From VXNE01 sp963664635 (lineage in GTDB: Bacteria; Pseudomonadota; Gammaproteobacteria; Pseudomonadales; Azotimanducaceae): a stretch of 64,000 nt of DNA. The translations under genes were made by a program, and so were the position numbers. A model generated the notes under the pieces. The model was not told where the DNA came from. It searched no databases and saw nothing but the letters and a program-made list of their open reading frames with translations. The stretch covers positions 2,356,001 to 2,420,000 of the forward strand of contig OY761542.1 in assembly GCA_963664635.1 (NCBI GenBank). Reading direction: 5' to 3'. Below are positions 17,280-25,713 of the stretch, piece after piece (position 1 is the stretch's first letter; each line of letters opens with the position of its first letter).

Positions 17280-18245
17280 TCAGTCGTTGACCACCACGAC
17301 CTTGCCGATCACCTCGCGGTTCGCGATCAGCCGCAACGCGTCCGCGGTGCGCGACAGCGGCACGCGGTGCGAGATGTAAGGGTGAATCCGCCCTGACGCC
17401 AGCCAGTCGAGCAGCACGCGGCGGTTCCGTTCGGCCCATGCCGGGTCGTGCCGCTCCAGGGCCCCGATCGTGAAGCCGATGGCTTCGGCGTCCTTGATGA
17501 GGAGGTGGTTGGTTTTCGCAAGTGCGGGCCGGCCCCCCGTGAAGCCGACGATGAGGATGCGTCCGAATAGCGCGACGCAGCGCATGGACTCGTCGAACAC
17601 GTCGCCGCCGACCGGGTCGTAGATCACGTCCGCCCCGCGGTCGCCGGTCAGCGCCTTGACCTGCTCGCGGAACCCGTTGGTGTAGTTGATCAGGTGGTCG
17701 GCGCCCATGTCGCCGACGACGGCCAGCTTTGCGTCCGTGCTGGCCGTGGCGATGACGCGCGCGCCCATGAGCTTGCCGACGTCGACCGCGGCCAGTCCCA
17801 CGCCGCCGGCGGCGCCGTGGACGAGCAACGTCTCGCCGGCCTGGAGCCGCCCGCGCTGCAGCGCGTACAGGGCGGTGGCGTAGTTGGCGCCGAAGGAGGC
17901 CGCCTCCGCGAGGCCGACGCCGTCCGGCAGCCGGGTCACGCGCTCGGCACGCATGACGACCCGCTCGATGCAGCCGCCGCCGGCCAGCACGGGGTCTCCC
18001 GGTGCGTAGCCGCTGACCCCCGGTCCGATCTCGGCGATGCGTCCCGCGGCCTGGCCCCCGACGACGAACGGCAGCTCGGGCTTCACCTGGTACCGCCCGG
18101 CGACCATGAGCAGGTCGGTGTAGCTGATCCCGCGGACCTCGAGGTCAATGGCGACTTCGCCCTCGCCGGGACTGCTTGGGTCCTCGGCCTCGCGCAGCAC
18201 CAGATCGTCCGGCGACCCGAGCGTCTCGCAGAACACGCCTCTCAT
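17280..18245 (-). CDS. Zinc-free medium-chain dehydrogenase, quinone oxidoreductase (QOR)-like, copy 1
   Basis: A 321-residue NADPH-dependent oxidoreductase. The GroES-like N-terminal half is followed by a Rossmann half with LVHGAAGGVGLAAVDVGK and, later, GADVIYDPVGGDVFDES. It lacks the Cys and His ligands of catalytic or structural zinc, as in quinone oxidoreductase and acrylyl/crotonyl-type reductases. It probably reduces a quinone or an alpha,beta-unsaturated carbonyl. Its start is 21 bp downstream of the stop of a near paralogue (next entry), and large parts of the two proteins are identical, so they arose by tandem duplication and are probably cotranscribed. Confidence 0.88.
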   Translation of the reverse strand: MRGVFCETLGSPDDLVLREAEDPSSPGEGEVAIDLEVRGISYTDLLMVAGRYQVKPELPFVVGGQAAGRIAEIGPGVSGYAPGDPVLAGGGCIERVVMRAERVTRLPDGVGLAEAASFGANYATALYALQRGRLQAGETLLVHGAAGGVGLAAVDVGKLMGARVIATASTDAKLAVVGDMGADHLINYTNGFREQVKALTGDRGADVIYDPVGGDVFDESMRCVALFGRILIVGFTGGRPALAKTNHLLIKDAEAIGFTIGALERHDPAWAERNRRVLLDWLASGRIHPYISHRVPLSRTADALRLIANREVIGKVVVVND

Positions 18246-18266
18246 GCCAGTGTCCCTCCCCCTGTT

Positions 18267-19232
18267 TCAGTCGTTGACGATCACCACCTTGCCGATCACC
18301 TGGCGGTCGGCGATCAGTTGCAGCGCCTCCGGGGTCCTCGACAGCGGGAGCCGGTGGGACACGTAGGGGTGGATGCGCCCGGACGCGAGCCAGCCGAGCA
18401 GTACGCGCTCGTTGCGCGCGGCCCGCGCCGGGTCGTCCCGGATCATGGCGTCTATCCGCAGGCCGATGGCCTCGGCATCCTTGATCAGGAGATGGTTGGT
18501 CTTGGCGAGGGCCGGGCGTCCGCTGGTGAAGCCGATGATGAGGAGGCGGCCGAAGGGCGCGATGCAGCGCATCGACTCGTCGAACATGTCGCCGCCGACC
18601 GGGTCGTAGATCACGTCCGCCCCGCGGCCGCCGGTGAGGGCCTTGACCTGCTCGCGGAACCCGTCGCCGTGGTTGATGACGTGGTCGGCCCCCATCTCGC
18701 GGACGACGGCGAGCTTTTCGTCGGTGCCCGCCGTGGCGATGATGCGTGCGCCCATCAGCTTGCCGACGTCGACCGCCGCGAGACCGACGCCGCCCGCCGC
18801 GCCGTGGACCAGCAGCGTCTCGCCGGCGCGCAGCCGCCCGCGCTGCAGGGCGTAGAGGGCGGTGGCGTAGTTGCTCCGGAACGACGCGGCGGTCACCAGG
18901 TCCACATGCCCGGGCAGGGGGGTCACGTTATCGGCGCCGGTGACGATCCGTTCGATGCAACCGCCGCCGGTCAGCACGGTATCCCCGGCCTGGAAGTCGG
19001 TGACCCCGGGCCCGACCGCCGCGATGCGGCCGGCGGACTCGCCGCCCACGACGAAGGGGAGGGGGCGCTTGACCTGGTAGCCGCCCGAGATCACGAGCAG
19101 GTCCGCGAAGCTGAGCCCGCGCGCTTCGAGGTCGACCGCGACCTCTCCCGGACCCGGCGGACCGGGATCCTCGACATCGCGCAGCACCAGGCTGTCCGGA
19201 GTTCCGAGCTCTTCGCAGAACACTCCCTTCAT
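18267..19232 (-). CDS. Zinc-free medium-chain dehydrogenase, QOR-like, copy 2
   Basis: A 321-residue paralogue of the downstream gene, same domain order and the same length, with LVHGAAGGVGLAAVDVGK in the Rossmann half. The open frame extends to 19367 and into the tRNA region, but the ATG at 19232 aligns exactly with the start of copy 1 (MKGVFCEELG versus MRGVFCETLG) and follows an AGAGGGG sequence. Differences cluster around the substrate side, for example SDLLVIS/TDLLMVAG-type positions and IDAMIRDDPARAA versus IGALERHDPAWAE, so the two copies may have separate substrates. It is transcribed away from tRNA-Arg(CCT). Confidence 0.88.
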   Translation of the reverse strand: MKGVFCEELGTPDSLVLRDVEDPGPPGPGEVAVDLEARGLSFADLLVISGGYQVKRPLPFVVGGESAGRIAAVGPGVTDFQAGDTVLTGGGCIERIVTGADNVTPLPGHVDLVTAASFRSNYATALYALQRGRLRAGETLLVHGAAGGVGLAAVDVGKLMGARIIATAGTDEKLAVVREMGADHVINHGDGFREQVKALTGGRGADVIYDPVGGDMFDESMRCIAPFGRLLIIGFTSGRPALAKTNHLLIKDAEAIGLRIDAMIRDDPARAARNERVLLGWLASGRIHPYVSHRLPLSRTPEALQLIADRQVIGKVVIVND

Positions 19233-19352
19233 CTTCGTTCCGGACCCCTCTCGCGGTGGAGCGCGAAGGTTAGCAGACGCGGGCGACGTCCCGCGCTCCG
19301 CGCCGGATCGCGGACGGGGCCGTCCGGTCCCGATGTATGATCCGCGTCGCGG

Positions 19353-19424
19353 GGCCCCGTAGTTCAATGGATAGAACGATCGCCTCCTAAGCGATGGATG
19401 CAGGTTCGATTCCTGCCGGGGCTG
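19353..19424 (+). tRNA. tRNA-Arg (anticodon CCT)
   Basis: A complete cloverleaf: acceptor GGCCCCG/CGGGGCT (one terminal G-T pair), anticodon stem ATCGC/GCGAT closing CTCCTAA, T stem GCAGG/CCTGC with TTCGATT. The anticodon CCT reads the arginine codon AGG. The discriminator G is followed by CGG, so CCA is not encoded, unlike the tRNA-Arg(ACG) of this window. tRNA-Arg genes are common integration sites; the acquired island starts 1.4 kb downstream. Confidence 0.92.
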
Positions 19425-19445
19425 CGGGATACCTTCCCTTCACGC

Positions 19446-20756
19446 GTGGCGCGATCGGACACGACCCTGGAAGCGGCAGCCCCACGACAACCGGCACTCG
19501 ACGGCGTCACGGCCGTCGTCCCCGTCCTCGACGACGCCGACCAACTGGCCGTCCTCCTCCGGAAACTCTCGGCCTGGCCGGGCCTGGAGGTCGTCGTGGT
19601 CGACGGCGGCAGCCGGGACGATCCGTTCGCCGTGTGCCGCCGCTTCGGCGTGCGCTGCCTCGCGAGTGCGCGCAGCCGGGGCGGACAACTGCGGCGCGGC
19701 GTCGAAGCGGCCGGAGGCGAAGTGTTCTGGCTACTGCACGCGGACGCCGGGGTCACCGTGGAACTCGCCAGCGCGCTCGCGGACGCGAGGCGGCGCGCCC
19801 CCTGGGGACGGTTCGATGTGCGCCTCTCGGGCTCGTCGCCACTGTTGCCGGTGGTCGCGTTCCTGATGAACTGGCGCTCCCGCCTGACGGGTATCTGCAC
19901 CGGCGATCAGGGCATCTTCGTGTCGCGCGAGCTTCTCGAGGCGGTCGGCGGCGTGCCCGACCAGCCGCTGATGGAGGACATCGAGCTCTCGAAGCGCCTG
20001 CGCCGGCGCGTCCGACCGTTGCGCGTCGCGGCGCGACTCGGCTCGTCGGGGCGGCGCTGGCAGCAGTCCGGCGCCCTCAGGACGGTCGTGTTCATGTGGT
20101 GGCTGCGGCTGTGCTACTTCTTCGGGGCGCGGCCCGAGGATCTGTATCGGCGCTACTACGGGAGCACCGTGGACGGGCGGCGGGTCGCCGTGTTCGCACG
20201 TGCCCCGGAGCGCGGCCGCGTCAAGACCCGTCTCGCCCCCGCCCTCGGGGTCGATGGTGCGCTCGAGGCCCATGTCGCACTCGTCGAGACCACGCTGGCC
20301 GCGGTTGCCGGAGGCGTGTTCGACGCGGAGCTCTGGTTTGCGGGAGCGTGCAACGACGCGCTGGTGGCCTGGGCGGACCGCTTCGGCCTGCGGCTGGTGG
20401 AGCAGCCGCAGGCGGACCTGGGCGAGCGGATGCTGGCGGCGCTGCGGGCCGGTGCGCAGGTGGTCGTCGGCACGGACATCCCGGAAATGAGCGCGGATTA
20501 CATCGAAGACGCCTTGCGCCGCCTGGACGACGCGGATGTCGTGCTCGGGCCCGTCGAGGACGGCGGCTACTGCCTGATCGCCATGCAGGAGCCGCACGCG
20601 GCGCTGTTCCGCGGCATCGAGTGGGGGGCGGCGGACGTGCTCGAGCGTACCCTCGCGCGCGCCGCCGACGCGGGGCTCGGCGTCGACCTGCTCGACACGC
20701 TCTGGGACGTCGACGACCCGGAGGACCATGCCCGCTGGCGCGGAAAGCGAGTGTAG
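19446..20756 (+). CDS. Fusion of a TIGR04283-type family 2 glycosyltransferase and a TIGR04282-type (DUF2064) glycosyltransferase-like domain
   Basis: A 436-residue protein. The first half (to about residue 230) is a family 2 glycosyltransferase: TAVVPVLDDADQLAVLL, VVVVDGGSRDD (metal/NDP-sugar site) and TGDQGIFVSRELLEAVGG. The second half starts at VAVFARAPERGRVKTRLAP, the hallmark opening of the DUF2064/TIGR04282 family, and continues with GTDIPEM and VLGPVEDGGYCLIAM. These two proteins are usually separate neighbours; here they are one chain. The reaction is not known for either. The frame is open back into the tRNA, so I chose the GTG at 19446, the first start after it. The gene follows the tRNA by 21 bp. 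Confidence 0.8.
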   Translation: MARSDTTLEAAAPRQPALDGVTAVVPVLDDADQLAVLLRKLSAWPGLEVVVVDGGSRDDPFAVCRRFGVRCLASARSRGGQLRRGVEAAGGEVFWLLHADAGVTVELASALADARRRAPWGRFDVRLSGSSPLLPVVAFLMNWRSRLTGICTGDQGIFVSRELLEAVGGVPDQPLMEDIELSKRLRRRVRPLRVAARLGSSGRRWQQSGALRTVVFMWWLRLCYFFGARPEDLYRRYYGSTVDGRRVAVFARAPERGRVKTRLAPALGVDGALEAHVALVETTLAAVAGGVFDAELWFAGACNDALVAWADRFGLRLVEQPQADLGERMLAALRAGAQVVVGTDIPEMSADYIEDALRRLDDADVVLGPVEDGGYCLIAMQEPHAALFRGIEWGAADVLERTLARAADAGLGVDLLDTLWDVDDPEDHARWRGKRV

Positions 20757-20903
20757 GGGCGCCTCACGAGCGCGGACCTGGCGGACCGAACTGCGGGATC
20801 GGGATGGCGAGCCGGACGGGGTGTCCGGTGGCGACTCTGGCCAGGGCAGGGGACGGCGGTCGTGGCAACCGAACATCGCCCCATTCAAGGCGCCCGCTGA
20901 TTG

Positions 20904-21457
20904 ATGACCCTGCTTCCCTCCGGTTCCGAACCGCCGGTCAAGCGCAGGGCGGCGAACTGGGGCCGGCGCTACGCGGCGATGCCGCCGGCGGAGCGCCTGG
21001 CGGTGCTGGCCGCGATCATGGCGGCGCAGGCGCCGCCATGAGGTTGCTCGCGGAGCATCTCGACCGGCTGCGGGCGTGCTGCGCCGAGTTGTCGGACCCG
21101 CGCCGCGGACGCAACCGCCGGTACGCCATGGCGGACATCGCGATGGCGGCGCCGTCGGTGTTCTTCATGCAGTCGCCGTCGTTCCTGGCGCACCAGCGCG
21201 CGCTGGCCGAACGCGGCCGGCGCAGCAACGCCCACACCCGGTTCGGCCTCGACCGCATCCCCTGCGACAACCATATCCGCCAGCTACTCGACGGCGTGCC
21301 GGCGGCGCACTTCGACGACCTCGCCGCGGACCTCGATGCGCGCGGCGCGCTCGCACCCATGCGCCGCCGCGGCGGTCGCGTGCTGGTCGCCCTGGACGGC
21401 ACCGCCAACCGCCCGCCCCGAACCCCTACCCCCTCACCACCCCAAAACCCTCGTTGA
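20904..21457 (+). mobile_element. Remnant of an insertion sequence (ISNCY-like transposase, truncated)
   Basis: Two overlapping frames (ATG 20904-TGA 21041, 45 aa; ATG 21038-TGA 21457, 139 aa) encode the start of a transposase. The second has LRACCAELSDPRRGRNRRYAMA split into its usual opening, then FFMQSPSFLAHQRAL, CDNHIRQLLDGVP and RVLVALDGT, the last including the first Asp of the DDE site. The coding similarity ends soon after DGT, and the protein runs out in low-complexity PRTPTPSPPQNPR, so about two thirds of the enzyme is missing. The short upstream ORF ends in TGA overlapping the next ATG (ATGA). I found no terminal inverted repeats. It marks the left border of the lower-GC island. 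Confidence 0.7.
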
Positions 21458-21592
21458 CAACGCGCCGGCGGGCGATTAGGGTAATCGCCGTTGGCAGGCG
21501 CATTGCCTCGTCGGCAGATAAGTAAACTAAGGATCGGGCCCTAGGGCTCTACGAATCACGCCATCAGCAAGGTGGCGGTAGGAGAAACATCG

Positions 21593-21928
21593 ATGACGAC
21601 TTCGTCACTTGCACGACGTGCGAATCACCCTGACCCTACGCCCAAGCCGCGCTTGAGCGATCATGCGCTGCTCAGGTACCTAGAACGAGTGCACGGTGTC
21701 GACATCGCCGCTGCCCGGCGGGAGGTCGACGAGCGCCTGCTACAGTCAGAGGGCGCCCGCATCTTGCTCAAGTTCGCGAAAAACGCGCCGTTCAAAATTC
21801 GCGACCGTCATGGCAACACGTTTTGCGGCCGGGATCAAGTGATCACCACCTGCTACCGCCGCACGGCCGACGCATCACGTTCCGGCAAGAGTCCGACGCG
21901 CCGGAACAGCAGAGACAGGAGGTCGTAA
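21593..21928 (+). CDS. Small protein of unknown function with an SDHALLRYLERV motif
   Basis: A 111-residue protein. The centre, RLSDHALLRYLERVHGVDI then AARREVDERLLQ, matches a short family seen in phage and mobile-element genes that reads TDHAVLRYLERV, whose role I do not know. The C-terminus carries KIRDRHGNTFCGRDQVITTCY and then a basic tail. ATG 21593 has AGGAG at 21580-21584, a good ribosome binding site. Its TAA overlaps the next ATG (TAATG), so it is translated together with that gene. Base composition here is lower in GC than in flanking genes, pointing to recent acquisition. Confidence 0.65.
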   Translation: MTTSSLARRANHPDPTPKPRLSDHALLRYLERVHGVDIAAARREVDERLLQSEGARILLKFAKNAPFKIRDRHGNTFCGRDQVITTCYRRTADASRSGKSPTRRNSRDRRS

Positions 21929-22782
21929 TGCCTCCTATAGTTGTTCCGATACTGATAGGTGGCGTGGTCGGCTACATTGCCTCACGGCGCAACGGCAAGC
22001 GTACCGCCAGCGTTGAGCGCATGCGACTCACGCCCTTTCCAGAGACCGCGCGCCTCGCCGGATTGCCGTACGGCGAAAGACAGTTCATCGCGTACGCGAA
22101 CGAGGTGCGCGACGTATCGCCCGATGGGCGGGCGTGCGATGGACCAGTTGTACATGTCCTCTCCCGGTCCGCCGTGGAGTCGCAAGGCATCAGCTTTCCC
22201 CCAGGTCACCCTAGGCCGAAAGAGCTCTACGTGAGCCATCCTTGCACGGGCACGCTGTACTACCCCGCATTCGACTTCCACCGGGCTGTCTTCGAGCACA
22301 AGTTCTCGGAGTTACTGACGCTGCTAGCGTCATTGGGCGCGACACGAGTGGACGTCGAGGCTCGTTACGGATGGGGGCGCGACTTCGCCGCAAACCTGAC
22401 ACTGCCGATCCGCAATCTCGCGGGCACGGTGGAGGGGAACGGGACTGCACGCCAGAAACGCACCGAGGAGTTGGTTTTCTCCGCAACGGGATGGGCTCGG
22501 CAGGGCCGGCCCAAAATCCCGTCCGACCTGCTCTGGCTGGAGTGCGAGCCCATCTGGAAGGCCATGGCGACCGCCGAGCTGGGTCGCTGCCGAACAAAAC
22601 CATCGCGGGTGTCATGGGAATTGGAGTACGAGGACAGCTTCGGCGTAGACGCCAGCCTGCGGGCGCATCTAGGCGAGCTTTCGGTCGGGCTGGGTGGCCG
22701 TTTTGAGCGGAGCGAGAAAACCCTCTGGAACGTGACAGTAGAGTTTCCCAAACAGCGCCGGTGGCCATTGTGGTCCTGCTGA
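21928..22782 (+). CDS. Unknown protein with an N-terminal membrane anchor
   Basis: A 284-residue protein. The ATG at 21928 overlaps the preceding stop by 1 nt and has CAGGAGG upstream, so the start is secure. Residues 2-20 (PPIVVPILIGGVVGYIA) form a short membrane anchor, followed by basic residues that keep the rest in the cytoplasm. The body is a single large domain with conserved-looking blocks ELYVSHPCTGTLYYP, FEHKFSELLTLLASLGA and VDVEARYGWGRDFA. I do not recognise the family. The mixture of strands and a helix after the YVSHPC block could be an alpha/beta effector domain, but this is a guess. It sits between a phage-like small gene and a NYN nuclease. Confidence 0.6.
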   Translation: MPPIVVPILIGGVVGYIASRRNGKRTASVERMRLTPFPETARLAGLPYGERQFIAYANEVRDVSPDGRACDGPVVHVLSRSAVESQGISFPPGHPRPKELYVSHPCTGTLYYPAFDFHRAVFEHKFSELLTLLASLGATRVDVEARYGWGRDFAANLTLPIRNLAGTVEGNGTARQKRTEELVFSATGWARQGRPKIPSDLLWLECEPIWKAMATAELGRCRTKPSRVSWELEYEDSFGVDASLRAHLGELSVGLGGRFERSEKTLWNVTVEFPKQRRWPLWSC

Positions 22783-22928
22783 GGCGCGATCTCGACGTCT
22801 CTGCGTCCACGTCGTTGCCGAAACGGCAGGAACCACCTTCGGCTCCGCTCGGTTGCGCGAGCGACGGACGCGTTCAAGCGCCAGCGGTCACGTCGGAACA
22901 CCGCAACCTTGCCCCTTAGGAGGCCATG

Positions 22929-23942
22929 ATGGCTAAGGAGATAGTTCGAACCGGGATCTTTTACGACGGCAGCTTCTTCGCCCACGTCAGCGACCATTAT
23001 CGCTATCACCATCGACGTGGGGCACGGATATCGTTCGCGGGGCTGCACGACTTCATCCGCCAGGAGATCGCCCACAAGGAGGGAGCTACCTCCCCCAAGC
23101 TGTGCAGCATCGTCGAGGCGCACTACTTCCGCAGTCGATTTGGTGCGGAAGACGCCGACAAGCACGACGCGCTTTTTCGAGATCGCAGGTTCGAAGATGT
23201 TCTGATCAGAGTTGGCATCACCCCGCATTTCCTGTTGATGCCACCGCCGCGAGACGATGCCCTAGGCGGCTCCCCGTCCCGCGAAAAGGGTATCGATGTC
23301 TGGCTTGCGCTGGAGGCATTCGAATTGGCTTGGCGCAGGCAATTGGACGTAGTTGTTCTGGTAACCGGCGATGCGGATTTCCTGCCCCTCGTCCGCAAGC
23401 TGAACGCCATCGGTACGCGAACCATGCTAACGGGCTGGGATCTTCTGTCATCCGTTGACGGTTCCCGGACACGTACCGCGCAGGCGCTGCTCGACGCCGC
23501 GACGTATCCGGTCATGATGAACGAGCAGATCGATGGGCGTCCCCGCAACAGCGAGTTCAAGATCGACAGTCTGTTCATGTCGCCCGGTTCGGCTGACCTA
23601 CAGCAGCAGGGATCGCCCGGCCCTCAACAGGCAAGTGCCGTGGATGACCGCAGCGCGTCTCTCGACGGCGGCCGGGCGGGGAAAGCACATGGCCAAACGC
23701 CTGAGCCTGCCAGTTTCGCCACCGGTGTAATCGACAATCTGGTGTACGACAAGGGGTTCGGTTTCATCCGGCCTGAGTCAGGCGGCGACAACTACTTCTT
23801 CCATGCATCCGATGTGGAGTTGTGCGAATTCGCAGATCTGCGACTCGAAGACGCTGTGCGCTTCGTGGTGGCACCCAACCCAAAAGACGGGCGGCCCGCG
23901 GCACGGCGCGTGACCCGCCTGCCGGCAATCAGCAACGCCTGA
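22929..23942 (+). CDS. NYN-domain nuclease fused to a cold-shock domain
   Basis: A 337-residue protein with two recognisable parts. Residues 5-195 form a NYN (PIN-like) ribonuclease domain: GIFYDGSFF with D13, KGIDVWLALEA with D123, and VLVTGDADFLPLV with D148 and D150, so the acidic active site is complete. Residues 263-331 form a cold-shock nucleic-acid-binding domain with KGFGFI (RNP1) and YFFHASD (RNP2). A polar Gln/Ser linker joins them. It should cut RNA bound by the cold-shock part, in the cytoplasm. AGGAGG at 22918-22923 favours the ATG at 22929 over 22926. It is separated by 146 bp from the membrane-anchored gene and lies in the island, which raises a possible defence role (inference). 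Confidence 0.85.
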   Translation: MAKEIVRTGIFYDGSFFAHVSDHYRYHHRRGARISFAGLHDFIRQEIAHKEGATSPKLCSIVEAHYFRSRFGAEDADKHDALFRDRRFEDVLIRVGITPHFLLMPPPRDDALGGSPSREKGIDVWLALEAFELAWRRQLDVVVLVTGDADFLPLVRKLNAIGTRTMLTGWDLLSSVDGSRTRTAQALLDAATYPVMMNEQIDGRPRNSEFKIDSLFMSPGSADLQQQGSPGPQQASAVDDRSASLDGGRAGKAHGQTPEPASFATGVIDNLVYDKGFGFIRPESGGDNYFFHASDVELCEFADLRLEDAVRFVVAPNPKDGRPAARRVTRLPAISNA

Positions 23943-24316
23943 AGAACGCTACCCTTGTTGCGGTCGCGCTGGGTGCCCGACGCCGGCCCGGACGCCCCAC
24001 GTCGCGCCGCATCCGCGCTTGGTGCATCGAGACCGTCGGCGACCGCGAGTTCGGCCTGTACGGCGACGAACTCGCAGCCCACGCCGACGCCGTCATGCGC
24101 CGCATCCAGCCCCGCTTTGGCGAGTACGCCGTCTACGCCCGCACCGAACTCGACGCCGCGTCCGGCCTCGACGACCTTCGTACCCGCCTCTCGTTCGAGA
24201 TCGGCGGAGGTGCCCGGCAGCGCCCAACCGGCGTAGCTCGGTCAAGTTGGCGCCGGGCGCGCGGTGGTGCGGGCGTGGAGGGGTGACCTCAAAGGTGACA
24301 GCGAAGGCGCCTCTCG
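23943..24316 (+). pseudogene. Gene remnant between the island and sufE, no intact gene
   Basis: This 374-bp stretch has no complete gene. In the frame of positions 23951 onward there is a coding-like segment reading RAWCIETVGDREFGLYGDE and later HADAVMRRIQPRFGEYAVY and then LDDLRTRLSFEIGG, without start and ending in low-complexity sequence before TGA 24284-24286. It has the codon bias of the high-GC host genes, unlike the island. It may be the C-terminus of a host gene cut by the island's insertion. I do not recognise the protein. Confidence 0.35.
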
Positions 24317-24730
24317 CTACAGACGCACCTCCGCCTCCTGGCGGATGCGCGCCACCATCGCCCGCAGCCCGTTGCCGCGGGTGGGGCTCAGGTGCGCGAT
24401 CAGGTCGAGTTCGGCGAACAGTGACTCCATGTCGAACGCGAGAATCTCGTCTGGCGTGCGATCGTTGCAGGCGGCGAGGACGATGGCGATGAGGCCGCGC
24501 ACGATGTGGGCGTCGCTGTCGATCTCGAGGTGCAGGGTGCGCGCGTCGGGGCGGAAGGTCGGGACGAGCCACACGAGGCTCTGGCAGCCGCGTACCAGCC
24601 GCTCTTCGGTCTTGTCCGCTTCGGGCAGGGCGGGCAGGGACTTGCCGAGATCGATGATGAAGCGGTAGCGCTCCTCCCAGTCGTCGAAGAAGCCGAAGCT
24701 GTCGCGGATCTGGTCGAGGTCGGCGCTCAT
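24317..24730 (-). CDS. sufE: Cysteine desulfuration protein SufE
   Basis: A 137-residue SufE. The active-site loop LVRGCQSLVWL contains C49, which accepts persulfide from SufS and hands it to SufB. The length and the preceding segment EERYRFIIDLGKSLP match the family. It is the last gene of the leftward suf operon, 36 bp after sufT. The start ATG at 24730 gives the standard N-terminus. Confidence 0.93.
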   Translation of the reverse strand: MSADLDQIRDSFGFFDDWEERYRFIIDLGKSLPALPEADKTEERLVRGCQSLVWLVPTFRPDARTLHLEIDSDAHIVRGLIAIVLAACNDRTPDEILAFDMESLFAELDLIAHLSPTRGNGLRAMVARIRQEAEVRL

Positions 24731-24765
24731 GGTTGCCGAAGCGCTCGTGCGGCCGGCGCGCCGGC

Positions 24766-25290
24766 TCAGAAGAGCCCGAGGGAGAGCTGCGCTTCCTCGG
24801 TCATCCTGTCCCGTGACCAGGGCGGGTCGAACACGAGGTCCACCACGACGTCCGAGATGAAGGGGACCCGGCCGACGCGGCGTTTCACGTCGTCGACCAG
24901 GACGGGCCCCATGCCGCAGCCGGGCGCGGTCAGGGTCATCTCGATGCGCACGGTGTCGCCGTCGAGCTTGCAGTCGTAGACGAGCCCGAGGTCCACGATG
25001 TTCACCGGGATCTCGGGGTCGTGCACGGACGCGAGGGCCATGCGAACCTGCTCGAAGTCGGGTGCGCCGCCCGGCGGGGGTTCGAAGGTGAGGGTCTCGG
25101 GCTCGAAGCCGAGGGCATCGGCGTCCTCGCTCTCGATGCGCGCCATGTTGCCGTCGACGATCACCGTGTAGGTGCCGCCGAGCGCCTGGGTCAGGGTGAC
25201 GAACTTGCCGGCCTCGATGTCGATGGGCTCGCCGGTGGGCACCAGTCGGGCGCTGACGGGGCGGGCGATGGGGACGAGGCGACGTTCCAT
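24766..25290 (-). CDS. sufT: Iron-sulfur cluster maturation factor SufT (DUF59/MIP18-like)
   Basis: A 174-residue protein of the SufT long form: an N-terminal segment with QALGGTYTVIVDGNMARIES and a C-terminal DUF59/MIP18 domain with VHDPEIPVNIVDLGLVYD (split as shown) and LTAPGCGMGPVLVDDV, the conserved Cys motif that may hold a cluster or target. SufT helps Fe-S protein maturation. The frame is open to 25350, but the ATG at 25290 aligns with the usual start (MERRLVPI). It lies 23 bp after the stop of the A-type carrier gene in the suf operon. Confidence 0.85.
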   Translation of the reverse strand: MERRLVPIARPVSARLVPTGEPIDIEAGKFVTLTQALGGTYTVIVDGNMARIESEDADALGFEPETLTFEPPPGGAPDFEQVRMALASVHDPEIPVNIVDLGLVYDCKLDGDTVRIEMTLTAPGCGMGPVLVDDVKRRVGRVPFISDVVVDLVFDPPWSRDRMTEEAQLSLGLF

Positions 25291-25313
25291 GGGGGCGACC
25301 GCTGCGGCGGTGG

Positions 25314-25691
25314 TCAGTCCCGGATCGAGAAGCTCTCGCCGCAGCCGCACATGGCGTCCGCGTTGGGGTTGTTGAACTTGAGGACCGAGTTCAGCCCTTC
25401 GACGACGTAGTCGATCTCGGTGCCCCGCACGAGCGGCCAGTGGTCCTCGGCCACCTCGACCCGCACGTCCTCGCCGAAGCGGAAGGAACGGGTGCTGGGC
25501 GCGTTCCCGGTTGTCGCCGGAGCGGCCGCCGGGTCACTGAAGTCGAGCTCGTACATGTAGCCGTTGCAGCCGCTCTCGGTGACGCCGAGGACGAGCGCAC
25601 CGGCGCCTTCGCTGCGCAGTTGACGGCGCACGTGGGCGAGGGCTGCCGGCGTGATGCTGATGCTGTCGGGATCGTATTGGCGCGCTTGCAT
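25314..25691 (-). CDS. sufA: A-type iron-sulfur carrier (SufA/IscA/ErpA-like)
   Basis: A 125-residue A-type carrier. The three cluster-binding Cys are ESGCNGYMY and the final MCGCGESFS. The fold opens with ISITPAALAHVRRQL, as is usual. It has an insert of about 15 residues (SDPAAAPATTGNAPST) between strands that is not typical. The frame is open to 25751, but the ATG at 25691 with GGAG upstream starts at the conserved MQARQYDPDSI. In the suf operon between sufS and sufT, it probably transfers [4Fe-4S] or [2Fe-2S] clusters. Whether it is SufA or ErpA cannot be decided by sequence alone. Confidence 0.88.
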   Translation of the reverse strand: MQARQYDPDSISITPAALAHVRRQLRSEGAGALVLGVTESGCNGYMYELDFSDPAAAPATTGNAPSTRSFRFGEDVRVEVAEDHWPLVRGTEIDYVVEGLNSVLKFNNPNADAMCGCGESFSIRD

Positions 25692-25713
25692 TTCCGTCGA
25701 CTCCGGGCGCGGC

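Noticed and set aside
20904..24316. Prophage
   Set aside because: No integrase, capsid, terminase or tail genes are present; only a transposase fragment and three small or unknown genes.
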